64,000 nucleotides of DNA, from positions 18,912,001 to 18,976,000 of the forward strand of contig OX485804.1 of assembly GCA_950295325.1 (NCBI GenBank). The letters run 5' to 3'. Source of the stretch: Polytrichum commune (lineage: Eukaryota > Streptophyta > Polytrichopsida > Polytrichales > Polytrichaceae). The position numbers and the translations under genes were made by a program. The notes under the pieces were generated by a model. It was given only the letters and a program-made list of their open reading frames with translations. It made no database searches and was not told the origin of the DNA. Shown here piece after piece: positions 46,583 through 55,817 of this stretch. Positions within the stretch are counted from its first letter, which is position 1, and each line of letters begins with the position of its first letter.

Positions 46583-46775
46583 TGTGCATTAATAGTTACC
46601 ATTGTGTTAGCTTTTAGAAGAGGAGTTTAGACATTCTAGTGAAGGTAGGATGGATCCCAACAACATCCATGGCTTGGAACACGAAGTCCCACTCCACTGT
46701 TATATAGACTTTGGCAAAGTCCGGTTTCGTACAGCCTATGTCCTGATCGTGTGCTTGTTTAGCACAAGCCAAAGT

Positions 46776-47271
46776 CACGGGTAGATCACTTAGTGCATTT
46801 TAAAAACGACATGCGGCATAATATAGAGAGGATTAAAATCATTTGAAATAAAAATTATAAAGGAATTCCAAATAAGGAAGGGGCCATTAAATGTAGACAA
46901 TCCCATTATAAGTTAGATGGACATAAAACGTAGGCCATTATTTTTTTTTGTAAAATTAATATAAGGGCTGAAGATAAGGATCCTAGAAGGTATGTTTAGT
47001 ATGGTATGTAAATGGGTTTAGGACTCACAGGGATGGATGATAATTGGGACTTCCGTCTGTCCAAAATTACTTAAAAGGAAAATAGAGTACAAAAAAATTG
47101 CCGTGACTTGGACAATATAAGTAATGGAAGGGTGCAAACAAATGGGCCATTTTTGAAATTTAAGTAATTATTGGGAGGCTTTAATTCAGCCCTTGAAGGT
47201 AAATAGCCCCAAAACAAAAAACCCCCAGCCGCACGTGGTGCACAAAAATGCCTTAGAGTGATCTACCCGTG
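46776..47271. mobile_element. hAT-like MITE with 8-bp TSD, copy 2
   Basis: The ends are CACGGGTAGATCACT on both strands, and both continue into GCATTTT and a GCGGC-containing block. Perfect 8-bp duplications, GCCAAAGT, flank the 496-bp element (46768-46775 and 47272-47279). It shares its ends with 6719-7125. It interrupts the LINE RT directly after the YILDNVLL motif. Confidence 0.92.
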
Positions 47272-47666
47272 GCCAAAGTTTTGTGCATAGTAGAACATTA
47301 TCCAAAATGTACCTTAGTGGTGAAAATGTCGTCTAATGTGTGCTAATAATCTCCATAAGGACTGGCTATAACCCAACATGTAATGCGTTCACGGTTCACG
47401 TAGATTTGGTACGTAACATTTGGAGTGTGATATGTCTCCACTTTCCCAGTTTGCATACCTTTACTTTCTTGAATGATAAAGTAATTAGTTCTTTTGTCAA
47501 GCTTGGAGGGAATTGAACTTTCTACAAGGCCTCTTGTATCATTCACAAAATATCTCTTCTAATAACATCCCAAAAGCTTTTATGATTTCTATGACCACCC
47601 CATATGGCTACAACGCTTTGTTTTTGGCCATGAATAATCCCGCCAAAGCCGGTAACCTTTTTGTTA

Positions 47667-48227
47667 GGGGCACTTTATATTAGGGCCCATTTGGAGTTAG
47701 GCCCATTTGGAGTTGAGCCCACTTGGACTTGAAGTGGACCTTAACTTTAGCCCTACTTTACAAAGTGGGCTGTAGGGTGGGCCTTGCAATATAAAGTCCA
47801 TAGACCCACTTGTAGGGCCCAAATTGGAAATTCTACTTTAAAGTGGGCCTTCCAAATGGGCCCAGGGACTTTATATTGTAAGGCCCAATCCACAACCCAC
47901 TTGGGCTTAAATGAATTATGCCCTTGCTTAAACTAAAGTCATAAAGTCATAAATGACTATATGACGGAAGTTGGGCGAAGTGGGCCGAAGGTGTGAAGTG
48001 GGTCTCCATAAACCCTCGACCCAATTTTTTGGCACCGGCCCATTTCTTTCCCTCCAAAACACCGGCATGTCACCCGCCACGTAAGCTTGAGGAGAAGTGG
48101 GCCGACTCTCAATATAAAGCCCTTGGGCCCATATTAGGACCCATTTGGGCAATCTAAGCACTCTCATTGGTTGATGCCTAGGGTTTGGAAATGGGCCCTA
48201 GAAATGGGCCCTAATATAAAGTGCCCC
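47667..48227. mobile_element. Harbinger-type MITE, GGGGCACTTTATATTAGGGC family
   Basis: Inverted ends GGGGCACTTTATATTAGGGC enclose 561 bp, flanked by TTA (47664-47666 and 48228-48230). The interior is a mosaic of repeated GGGCCCATTT, AAGTGGGC and TTTATATTG motifs in both orientations, typical of subterminal repeats. Inserted in the old LINE. Confidence 0.92.
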
Positions 48228-48499
48228 TTATTATCAAAGCCCGTTGTTACTGAAGCCGGTAATCATTACTCCCAAAACACTATTTAGTGTAGATGAAACT
48301 ATAGCTTCTATCTTCTCAAATGCATTCCTCATATTGCTTACAACTTCCCTTGCTAACTAGTGATAGGGTATAAAACCTCCTATAGAAGCTTGTGCACACT
48401 TTGCGCAGGCCAAGGAAGTCCATCACTTTTATTTCATCTTCCCTTTTAGAGTAGGCTATGATTTCTTTTTTACTACTTTAAAGAACTCGGCAAACATTG

Positions 48500-48830
48500 T
48501 GTTGTTTTTACTTCTCCATCTAATTCTTGCTCTTTAACTTGTCACCCCATCTATGTTTATTCGAGGAGGAGGCTTATAGCCTCGTCCCGAAATGCCGCCT
48601 TTTGGGGCGGCCACGTCACCTCAAAGAACATTTTAGGGTTAGGGTTCGCCGTAGTGCTTCCTCAAAGGTTTTGAGAGCCTCTTTACTTTCCGCTAATTTA
48701 TCTTGGGCTTCCTATTTAGAGGGTCTTCACGTAGGTGCTTCCGTAGCTTCACTTAAAACATTTCCTTAACCCTTCTCCTTCCATCTTCTCGCTTGGTTTT
48801 TGCAGAAGTTCCTATAGTACTTTAGGACGC
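48500..48830 (-). pseudogene. LINE linker region upstream of RT
   Basis: Minus-strand frames give QDKLAESKEALKTFEEAL and a Lys/Arg-rich stretch (ARRWKEK), typical of the coiled linker between endonuclease and RT in plant LINEs. Assignment rests on composition and position relative to the RT fragments. Confidence 0.5.
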
Positions 48831-49180
48831 ATTGTTACTTGTGGAAGAAAGGTTTTCCCAAAACATTCTTCATTTCAAACATGCGATATGAATTGTAAGA
48901 CTTTTGGTTCCCCTAGTATCATACCATTGATCTTTGAAATGCAAAATCACACATCAAGTCGATATTATCATTTTAATCCCTTAAATTATCATATTTCAAA
49001 ATTCAATTATGTTAGGACTAGAACCAAAGCTTTACAATTGGCATTGTGGAAATGATCTACAAAGTTGGATTTTAACTCCAAAACTCAAAGCGACTATACA
49101 GTAGTGGCAGCAATTGCTATATCAAAATAAAACCCTAAAAACTTACATAAACGGTTCCAGGTATATACTAAACAAAACAT
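48831..49180. other. Intergenic DNA, nothing recognised
   Basis: AT-rich, no motif. Confidence 0.5.
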
Positions 49181-49320
49181 GTCTGAGATGACCCTAAACT
49201 ACCGAGTGATAGTGGAGAGGTACCCATTTTTTAATAGAGTGGTTGGTGGTTCTGTTCCCGCTTTGAAATTTTCTCTCTACTTGACACAAAAACTAGCTAA
49301 GTATGTAGGAGGCCAAGAGC
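49181..49320 (+). mobile_element. tRNA-like SINE, copy 3
   Basis: Starts GTCTGAGATGACCCTAAACT and has a degraded box B, GGTTCTGTTCC at 49248-49258, then TCTCTCTACTTGACAC. It diverges from the other copies after about 130 bp. A (TTTA)n run lies near 49427-49440. Confidence 0.65.
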
Positions 49321-50791
49321 CCACCCACCACAAGGTAAGTAGTAAACCCCACCCTGCACCAAGAGGATTCTTGAGCAAGGTAGGGCCAACAACCTCAAAT
49401 TCATGTCAAATTGCCCGACGTTGGTTATTTATTTATTTATTTAAACAAAACCAACACTTGGATTATTGATAAACTTCAAAAAAAAAGTGTTAATACATCA
49501 CATATTGATGTTGAGTCGCTACAACACTAATGTTTTTTGATATATTGTGACATACTCCAACTAAAAAGTATCATACAAATCTTCATTTGCATGCGTACAA
49601 TGTGATATAGTAGGTCATGATAATTCTGCTCTACTTTCCAAAACATAGATTTATGAGAGTCACATTGAGTTTCAATGGTTGAGAAATGAGTGGTGGTTCC
49701 ACTACATTTTATACAAGGTCAGTAAAATTAAGAGCAATCATGATAGATAATAGATGAGAATGAGAATGAGAGATAGAATATAATATGTCTAGAATTGGAT
49801 AAATGTTTCATGGTCACCTGGACCATGTGAGGACAACACCCAAATAAGTCATCTAAACAAAACATAACAAAACATAACAAAAGTGACCATGTCCCCAAAA
49901 AAAAGGATTTCTAACAATGTTTATTCACCAAGTTTTATTTCAACTCATACCTATTTTTTTGTATGAAAAAGAAGATTTCGGCTTACATTGAAAACATAAT
50001 ACATCCGATCTAAGTCCGTAGTACACTATGTCCCATAACCAAGGTTTTTTTAGGATTTCTCGTAGTCATGGCTTCAAACCATCAACCATGCCCACGAGAA
50101 ATTATGAATCGATCTTCTTCATGGCCTTTGCTTATTACTAACAGAATCTTCCAACACTTGAACTAGAAGATGAACGACATCATCATTTTTAGTCTATTGG
50201 ATCACCCAAAAACTACACAACATGACTCCACTCCATTGTTGCTTTACATGGGACCAAGTATCGGACAAACATACTTCTCCTTTAATTCCAAAATTCCCCA
50301 ATAACGCTGAGATGATATATTCCCCATCTCAACACTCAGACTTAGTACAGTGAAGTTTTCGATATGCGACTATAAATTCAACGTTTTCTAATCGCAACCT
50401 CCTTCCTACGAAAAGAAATCATCGTCTAGCTGCTTAGTAATGTTATGTACTAAAACATCCTAACATTTGGATGAGATCATGCTTAATTTTGGATGAAAAT
50501 TTGCATCAACATCCATACGTGGCTTAATCATCGCTTCAACAATCCTCTTGAAAATTTGCCAAAAATGAAAAACCATGGCTAACAATATGAGGTGTCCCAT
50601 TTAAGTGAACATGGGGACCAAATGGATGTGTCCAAAGGAAGTGATGAAGCCAATAATCATAGAAGCCGGGGAAGGCGTACTTGGAGTGGAAGTACCACTA
50701 GTGGTTTAAGGACGTGTATGTTTGGTAAGCTAATAAGTTAGTTTTTGTTTGTACTTTGGAGTTGTACCCCCGTGTCGTACACCATTATAAA
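49321..50791. other. Intergenic DNA, one foldback-arm fragment
   Basis: Near 50395-50450 there is a lone copy of the right arm of the foldback at 33652-34290. Otherwise unrecognised. Confidence 0.45.
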
Positions 50792-52302
50792 GTACCCATG
50801 ATCGGGATTCGTGGTGTCTACGTAAACTCCTCATCCATTGCATAGGTGAAAACGCGAGTGAATTACCATCATTATAGCTCACAAAATGACTAAGGTAGGG
50901 GTGGCAATTTCCGTCCAAATTTCAGATGTGCCTAGTTGGGATGCTGAAACTATTTTTTTTTTTATAAATTTTGAGCGCTCCGCAAAGCTGGTGCAAGAGC
51001 AACTATGAAAAAATCAAAATTTTCTAGCATGTTTATGATTTCCTACAATTTTTTAAAGGAAACCTTGTAGAGTGACCAACACTCGCACATAGGGTACGTG
51101 GTATATCCACAGGGTGGATTTCTAAAACCGACCGCTGGGAGCCAATGAAATGCTGGCAGCGCTGTGAACGGTAAAAGCACCTTGATAGGTGCTTTTGTAA
51201 ACCCAGGTAAAAACACCTAGATAGGTGCTTCCGACATAGGGGTCGACTTTAGGACCCGCACGGAAATTGCCACCCCTACCTTATGTTAAGACAATTTGAT
51301 TCCTTAAATAACATCAAAGATCTCAAATCAGTGCAATGGAGTCTAGCTAGAATGAACCGGTCCTCAATTTCTATGACAAGATTTTTATTTTTACTAGAGT
51401 CCCTTCATCCACGATGGATGATTTTCTTATGAAGATGCCGTGAATCCCAAGCCGAGTATGTACGTACTCACGATCGGGATTCGTGGTGTCTATGTAAACT
51501 CCTCATCCATTGTGTAGGTGAAAACGCAAGTGAATTACCACTATTATAGCCCACAAACGACTATGTTAAGACAATTTGATATTATAAATAGCATCAAATA
51601 TCCCAAATCAGTGCAATGGAGTCTAGCTAGAATGAACTGGTCCTTAGTTTTAACAACAATGGTTTTATTTTTTCTAGAGTCCCTTCATCCACGATGGATG
51701 AGTTTCTTATATAGATGCCGTGAATCCCAAGCCAAGTATGTACCCATGATCGGGACTCGTGGTGTCTACGTAAACTCCTCATCCATTGCATAGGTGAAAA
51801 CGTGAGTGAATTACCATTATTATAGCCCACAAAATGACTATGTTAAGACAATTCGATTCTAAAAACAACATCAAAGATCTCAAATTAGTGCGATGGAGTC
51901 TAGCTAGAATGAAATGGTCTTCAATTTTTACTACAAGGGTTTTATCTCTACCAGAGTCCCTTCATCCACGATGGATGAGTTTCTTACACAAACGCCGTGA
52001 ATCCAAGTTGAGTATATACCCATGATCGGGATTCGTGGTGTCTACGTAAACTTGTCCATTGGGTAGGTGAAAATGCAAGTGGATTATGTTACAACTCACA
52101 AATGTTAATTTAAAGATAATTTTACTCTATAAATAGTATTAAAGACCTTATTAAAATCAATGCAGTGGAGTCTAGTTAGAATGATTCGGTCCTCAATTTT
52201 TACAAGGGACTTCTTTTTACCAAAGCTTTTCGTCCACAATGGATGAGTTTATTACATAGACGCCGTGAATCCCAAGCGTAGTATGTACCCATGATCGGGA
52301 TG
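50792..52302 (+). repeat. Tandem array, about 275-bp units, split by a MITE
   Basis: TGTTAAGACAATT-like unit starts lie at 51284, 51564, 51841 and about 52103, giving periods of 280, 277 and 262 bp. Each unit contains GTCTAGCTAGAATGAA, CCACGATGGATGA and ATGATCGGGATTCGTGGTGT. The first unit is interrupted at 50893 by a TA-flanked MITE. A related phrase (GTGATGTCTATGTAAAACTC) occurs near 39495. No coding function is seen. Confidence 0.87.
50893..51281. mobile_element. TA-flanked MITE (Stowaway/mariner-like), copy 2
   Basis: Inverted ends AGGTAGGGGTGGCAATTTC, TA at 50891-50892 and 51282-51283, 389 bp. It is the inverted, slightly shorter counterpart of 5205-5611. The sibling array unit at about 51830-51846 reads AAAATGACTATGTTAAG without the insertion, which proves that TA is the duplicated target. 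Confidence 0.92.
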
Positions 52303-53230
52303 CCCGGCTATAAGGGTAAGTAGTTGGAGTAGTAGTAGTAGTCCCTTGGGAGACCACATAACTTACGCATTCGGAGGCACTCTTCTTTGCGTGCCGTGGC
52401 TCACACTCATTTTAACCGATGTTCATAAATTATAGCCCTTTTTGAAATTGTACGCTTAGTTTGGCTTCACGTATGTGGGCCGGCCTTAGGTGGGTCACAC
52501 TTCTTAGTATTTACTAATGAATTGATTTCTGATTATTAAATATTGGCATAACCAAATGACTCAATTGCAAAGAGAGAATGAAAGGGAAGTAAAAAGAAAA
52601 GAAAAGAAAGGAAAGGAAAGGAAAGGAAAGGAAAGGAAAGGAAAACTTGAGAAGAGAAAAGCACACTAGAAAAAAACCAAAACCGGGCCCCACAAAGGCA
52701 ACAAAGGAGTGAAGCCCCTATTTGGAACCCTTAATGTACCATGTAGCATCAACAAGATTGTTCCCATAAGCAATTAAGTTGCGAACACACCAAATGGCAT
52801 CAAACCCATTGAAACATCCCGCGATGAAACTATTGTTGAACCGGTATACACTCTAGGTGAATGTATGGGAATCAACTTGAGTAGCATCAACAATATTATC
52901 AAACAACTTAGTATATGTGGCTATCGGAATTGTAATACATGTGGTGGATGTGTCGAGGTGAGAGAATCTTTGTATATTTGAGTTATTAGCTGGGTCAATA
53001 ACATTCTATACCATGTTGTCGTACATGCCAATTTTATCCAGGGTTATGAGTTCTTGCATGGTGTTTAAATTCAAATGGTATCAAAAGTACCAAATACCAT
53101 CAAATACTCTATACTTTGGTACTAGTATCAGAAATTGTGAAATCCTCACTATGCATACACGAAATGGTATTAAGAAAAGGAAAAAGGAAAAAGGAAGACG
53201 ATACTTATCCAACACTACATTGGTTTCTCT
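52303..53230. other. Intergenic DNA with a purine microsatellite
   Basis: A (GGAAA)n tract lies at about 52591-52645. No other structure was recognised. Confidence 0.55.
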
Positions 53231-53422
53231 AATTAGTGTGGGTTACCATTTGGAGTTACCAAGTTATAATAACTTTGCACCGACATTGTTGTTTTTTTAC
53301 CAACTAAGATATATCATATTCTTCGGTGTGCATAGTAACTATATATGTTATTTGGGTGAAAGATTGATGCTCTCGGTAAAATGTTATAGAAAATGTAACT
53401 CCAAGTGGTAACCCACACTAAT
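53231..53422. mobile_element. Short MITE with AATTAGTGTGGGTTACC ends
   Basis: The left arm AATTAGTGTGGGTTACCATT and the inverted right arm AATTAGTGTGGGTTACCACT continue into GGAGTTAC. The element is about 192 bp. The palindromic CTAATTAG edges make the target duplication ambiguous. Confidence 0.65.
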
Positions 53423-53629
53423 TAGACAAAACAATGTAGTTGCATTGTTTGGAGCCTTAGTCTTCTTCGCATTCCTCCAAGGCCTTCATCCATGGAAATC
53501 CCCCATAAACAATGAAGGAGTCTTAGATCAAATGTTGCACCTTCTTACATAATGAATCGTTTGCCTTTAACTTACCCTACGTATAGGCGCACTAAATAGT
53601 CCTATTAGTGTGGGTGTAAAATTAGTGTG

Positions 53630-53850
53630 GAAATAATTAGCATGGGTCACACTAATTTTTCAAGTGAAGGTGGAATGAACGTGGGTCCAAGACCCTCATG
53701 TGTTCCTCTTAAGTTTTCATGAAGACTTCCAACCAACACATTGGATATTACTTTTACATAAAAGTAGCACAAAATGAAATGTAATCACCCACATTGTTGC
53801 TTATTATGAGAATTAGTATGGGCTATACTAAATCACTACATAGTGTACAC
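53630..53850 (+). repeat. Dispersed repeat family R2, copy 1
   Basis: GTGGGTCCAAGACCCT, CAACACATTGGATATTA and AAAAGTAGCACA are collinear with 60970-61260. Short TTAGTGTGG motifs at its edges link it to the neighbouring inverted-repeat elements. Confidence 0.65.
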
Positions 53851-53870
53851 TATTTTGTTTAATTCTTGCA

Positions 53871-54437
53871 GGTTACCATTTGAAGTTACACATTACTATA
53901 ACATTTTACTGAAAATATCATTTTCAACCCAACTAACATAACTACACTAAATATGATATTTAGTGTCATATGGTATTTAATGTCAATGTGGTAACTTTTT
54001 GGATGACACTTCTTATGAATAAGTGAACAAATACTGTCATGGATGATGGAGGAGTTCATCCTTTGTCCCAACACCCTACCTTCCCTTGTCAGCAACTTGT
54101 GATGAAATATTATCATGGATGATTGAAATTTGGATGAAAGACCACTTGGTAAGTGACAGTAATTGCAACACTTTAAATCTAGAATCTCCCCCCAAAATTG
54201 ACAAGGAATGACAAATAATGTTGGGTTAAGATTTAGTGTTGGCGACACTACACCATGGTTTACAATTAGTATTGAGCAAGGCGATTAGAATTGGTGGCAC
54301 ACTAAATATCGTATTTAGTGTAGTTAGTATCCTCACCGAAGAAGATGATATAACTTAGTTGGGTTGGATTAAAAAATTGTTGGTAAAAAGCTAAGGCAAC
54401 ACGTAACTCCGTATGGTAACCCACACTAATTAGACAA
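53871..54437. mobile_element. MITE-like element with about 110-bp inverted ends
   Basis: The left arm runs GGTTACCATTTGAAGTTAC...CCAACTAACATAACTACAC. The right arm inverted reads GGTTACCATACGGAGTTAC...CCAACTAAGTTATATC and ACTACAC. The left arm also matches the short element at 53231. The interior is the inverse of 17155-17530. No intact TSD identified. Confidence 0.65.
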
Positions 54438-54451
54438 AACATTGGCAGTTT

Positions 54452-54650
54452 GGTCCGAGACGACCCTAAACTACCAGATAATGGTAGAGAGATACCCAAA
54501 TCTCAAGGAAGAGGTTGGCGGTTCGATTCCCAGCTGTGAAATCTCCTCTCTACTTGACGAAAAACTTGCCAGGTGATCAACTGCCTCCTATGCTTTGGCG
54601 TTGGCTTGTCAGCCTTCTATCTATTTAAAATAAATAAATAAATAATAAAT
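54452..54650 (+). mobile_element. tRNA-like SINE, best copy 4
   Basis: Starts GGTCCGAGACGACCCTAAAC and has a perfect Pol III box B, GGTTCGATTCC at 54520-54530, with GATAATGGTAGAGAG upstream as a weak box A candidate. The body contains TTGCCAGGTGATCAACTGCC. It ends in an (AAAT)n tail at about 54625-54650, as SINEs do. The head is tRNA-like but cannot be folded confidently into a functional tRNA. It lies directly beside the right arm of the preceding element. Confidence 0.78.
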
Positions 54651-55314
54651 TAGTGGCAGTTGAGTGTGTGAGAATAGAGTCAAATTATGTACATAACTAT
54701 TGACTGACTAACCACTGGGGAAACAGAAATGTACATGAACTTACAGAGCAGATTCTTTGTTGAGTTGACCTGCATGGTACAAATTTGGACTTGTTGAAAT
54801 TTAGGGATTGAATTTTTAGGCTTTGAATGGACTCAATCGTGGGGTAAGTTAAAGTAAGGAAGGCCAGGTTCCTGCCAGCAACTGAATGTGGTTGTGTGAG
54901 CAGTTGAAACTAAGTTAGAGTTACTTTCTACTTAGTAATGTAGACGGCATCTTAAATGGTTCCTTTTTACCGACTCCCCACTTCTCGTAGGATAATGTGG
55001 AAGCACAAGTACACTAAATATGATATTTAGTGTTAGATCCACTAAATATGAACACTACACTAAATATCACTAACCCTATGAAAGTAAGTAACATTAAATG
55101 TAAACTCAAACACTAAATATCATCTATGTTAATATGTGAAAGTTACATGCACGAATTTAGTGTTTAGTAGGAAAGAGGTGGCAACAAGGAAGGCGGCGGC
55201 GGCGCATTTATGTCTAACACTAATTATCAAAGAATTGAAAATTAGTGTTGAGCAAAGTAGGGTGGTAAAACACTAAATCTAATCAAACACTAAATATCAT
55301 ATTTAGTGTAGTTA
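54651..55314. other. Short palindromes on ACTAAATAT...ATATTTAGT
   Basis: CACTAAATAT, one base, then ATATTTAGTG occurs near 55013 and 55289, and also near 53944 and 54301. Several half-sites lie between 55030 and 55130. No larger element was delimited. Confidence 0.5.
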
Positions 55315-55814
55315 GGGCCACTTCACACACGAGTCAAGAGCCGTGACCGTGAAATTGTGAGAGCCCGAAAGAGAGTGTCCAAAGGCCGCCCCAACACACC
55401 TCCAAAATAATGTAGTGTGGTCACAGATTCTCGAGTGTAGTGTGAAGTCATATGTGACCGGGCCCTCAACCAAATGCTATTTCAATGAGTTTCTAGTCAT
55501 GCGGGTCTTCACATATGTTACAATAGAATGAATCAACAACTGTGAGTGTTTGGAGTGTCATGGTCTCCCAATTTTGTGTTAGGTCTACTTCCAAGAGGTG
55601 GTTTTTGAAAAATAGTCCAAGTGATCATGAAACATGATCCATTTGATGCCATGCAGGAATCTATGTAGAATTTACATCCATATTGCATTCACATACTCCA
55701 TTGGTCCCTCAAGCGTAGTGTGAAGCGAACTTGGACGGGCTCCGCCTATTCTACCAATGAGAGTGCTTGAAGGGTAATGGTCATAGGCTCTCAGTCTCGT
55801 GTGTGAAGTGGCCC
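55315..55814 (+). mobile_element. Harbinger-type MITE, GGGCCACTTCACAC family, copy 3
   Basis: Inverted ends GGGCCACTTCACACACGAG and GGGCCACTTCACACACGAGA enclose 500 bp, with TTA on both sides (55312-55314 and 55815-55817). It is the best preserved copy of the family also present at 40663 and 11967. Confidence 0.93.
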
Positions 55815-55817
55815 TTA

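Larger units (their letters stand above)
45980..47640 (-). pseudogene. LINE reverse transcriptase core, in three pieces
   Basis: Piece one reads SIPSKLDKRTNYFI and TPNVTYQIYVN (the xxLLNVxYKIxxK-type motif), then YILDNVLLCTKL. Piece two reads DFAKVYITVEWDFVFQAM, the first catalytic-Asp block, with HPTFTRMSKLLF after it. Piece three reads GVRQGHPFAMYLFLIVGKVL, the GxRQGCPLSP-type block. The junctions are the hAT and CACTA MITEs. The YADD box is not clearly seen in the decayed sequence below 46100. Confidence 0.82.
43250..48830 (-). mobile_element. Old LINE ORF2 split by three MITEs
   Basis: Domains appear on the - strand in the expected order from high to low coordinates: endonuclease-RT linker (48830-48500), RT motifs (47640-47272, 46775-46583, 46268-45980), a GLNLMTKKLIKWYLE block (about 44370), zf-RVT (44060-43690) and the LWIIWVERSD tail (43520-43330). 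The gaps are occupied by a Harbinger MITE (47667-48227), a hAT MITE (46776-47271) and a CACTA MITE (46269-46582). About 44.6-45.95 kb is unexplained and may be another insertion. Removing these leaves roughly 2.8 kb, about right for this part of ORF2. Many stops and frameshifts; no 5' region or poly(A) tail was located. Confidence 0.82.

Noticed and set aside
47667-48227. Dense GGGCCC/AAGTGGGC repetition considered as a regulatory cluster
   Set aside because: The inverted ends and TTA duplications show it is the interior of a MITE.
50792-52302. Regular repeats considered as a CRISPR-like array
   Set aside because: Units are about 275 bp and directly adjoining without unique spacers, in a plant-type genome; this is a tandem satellite.
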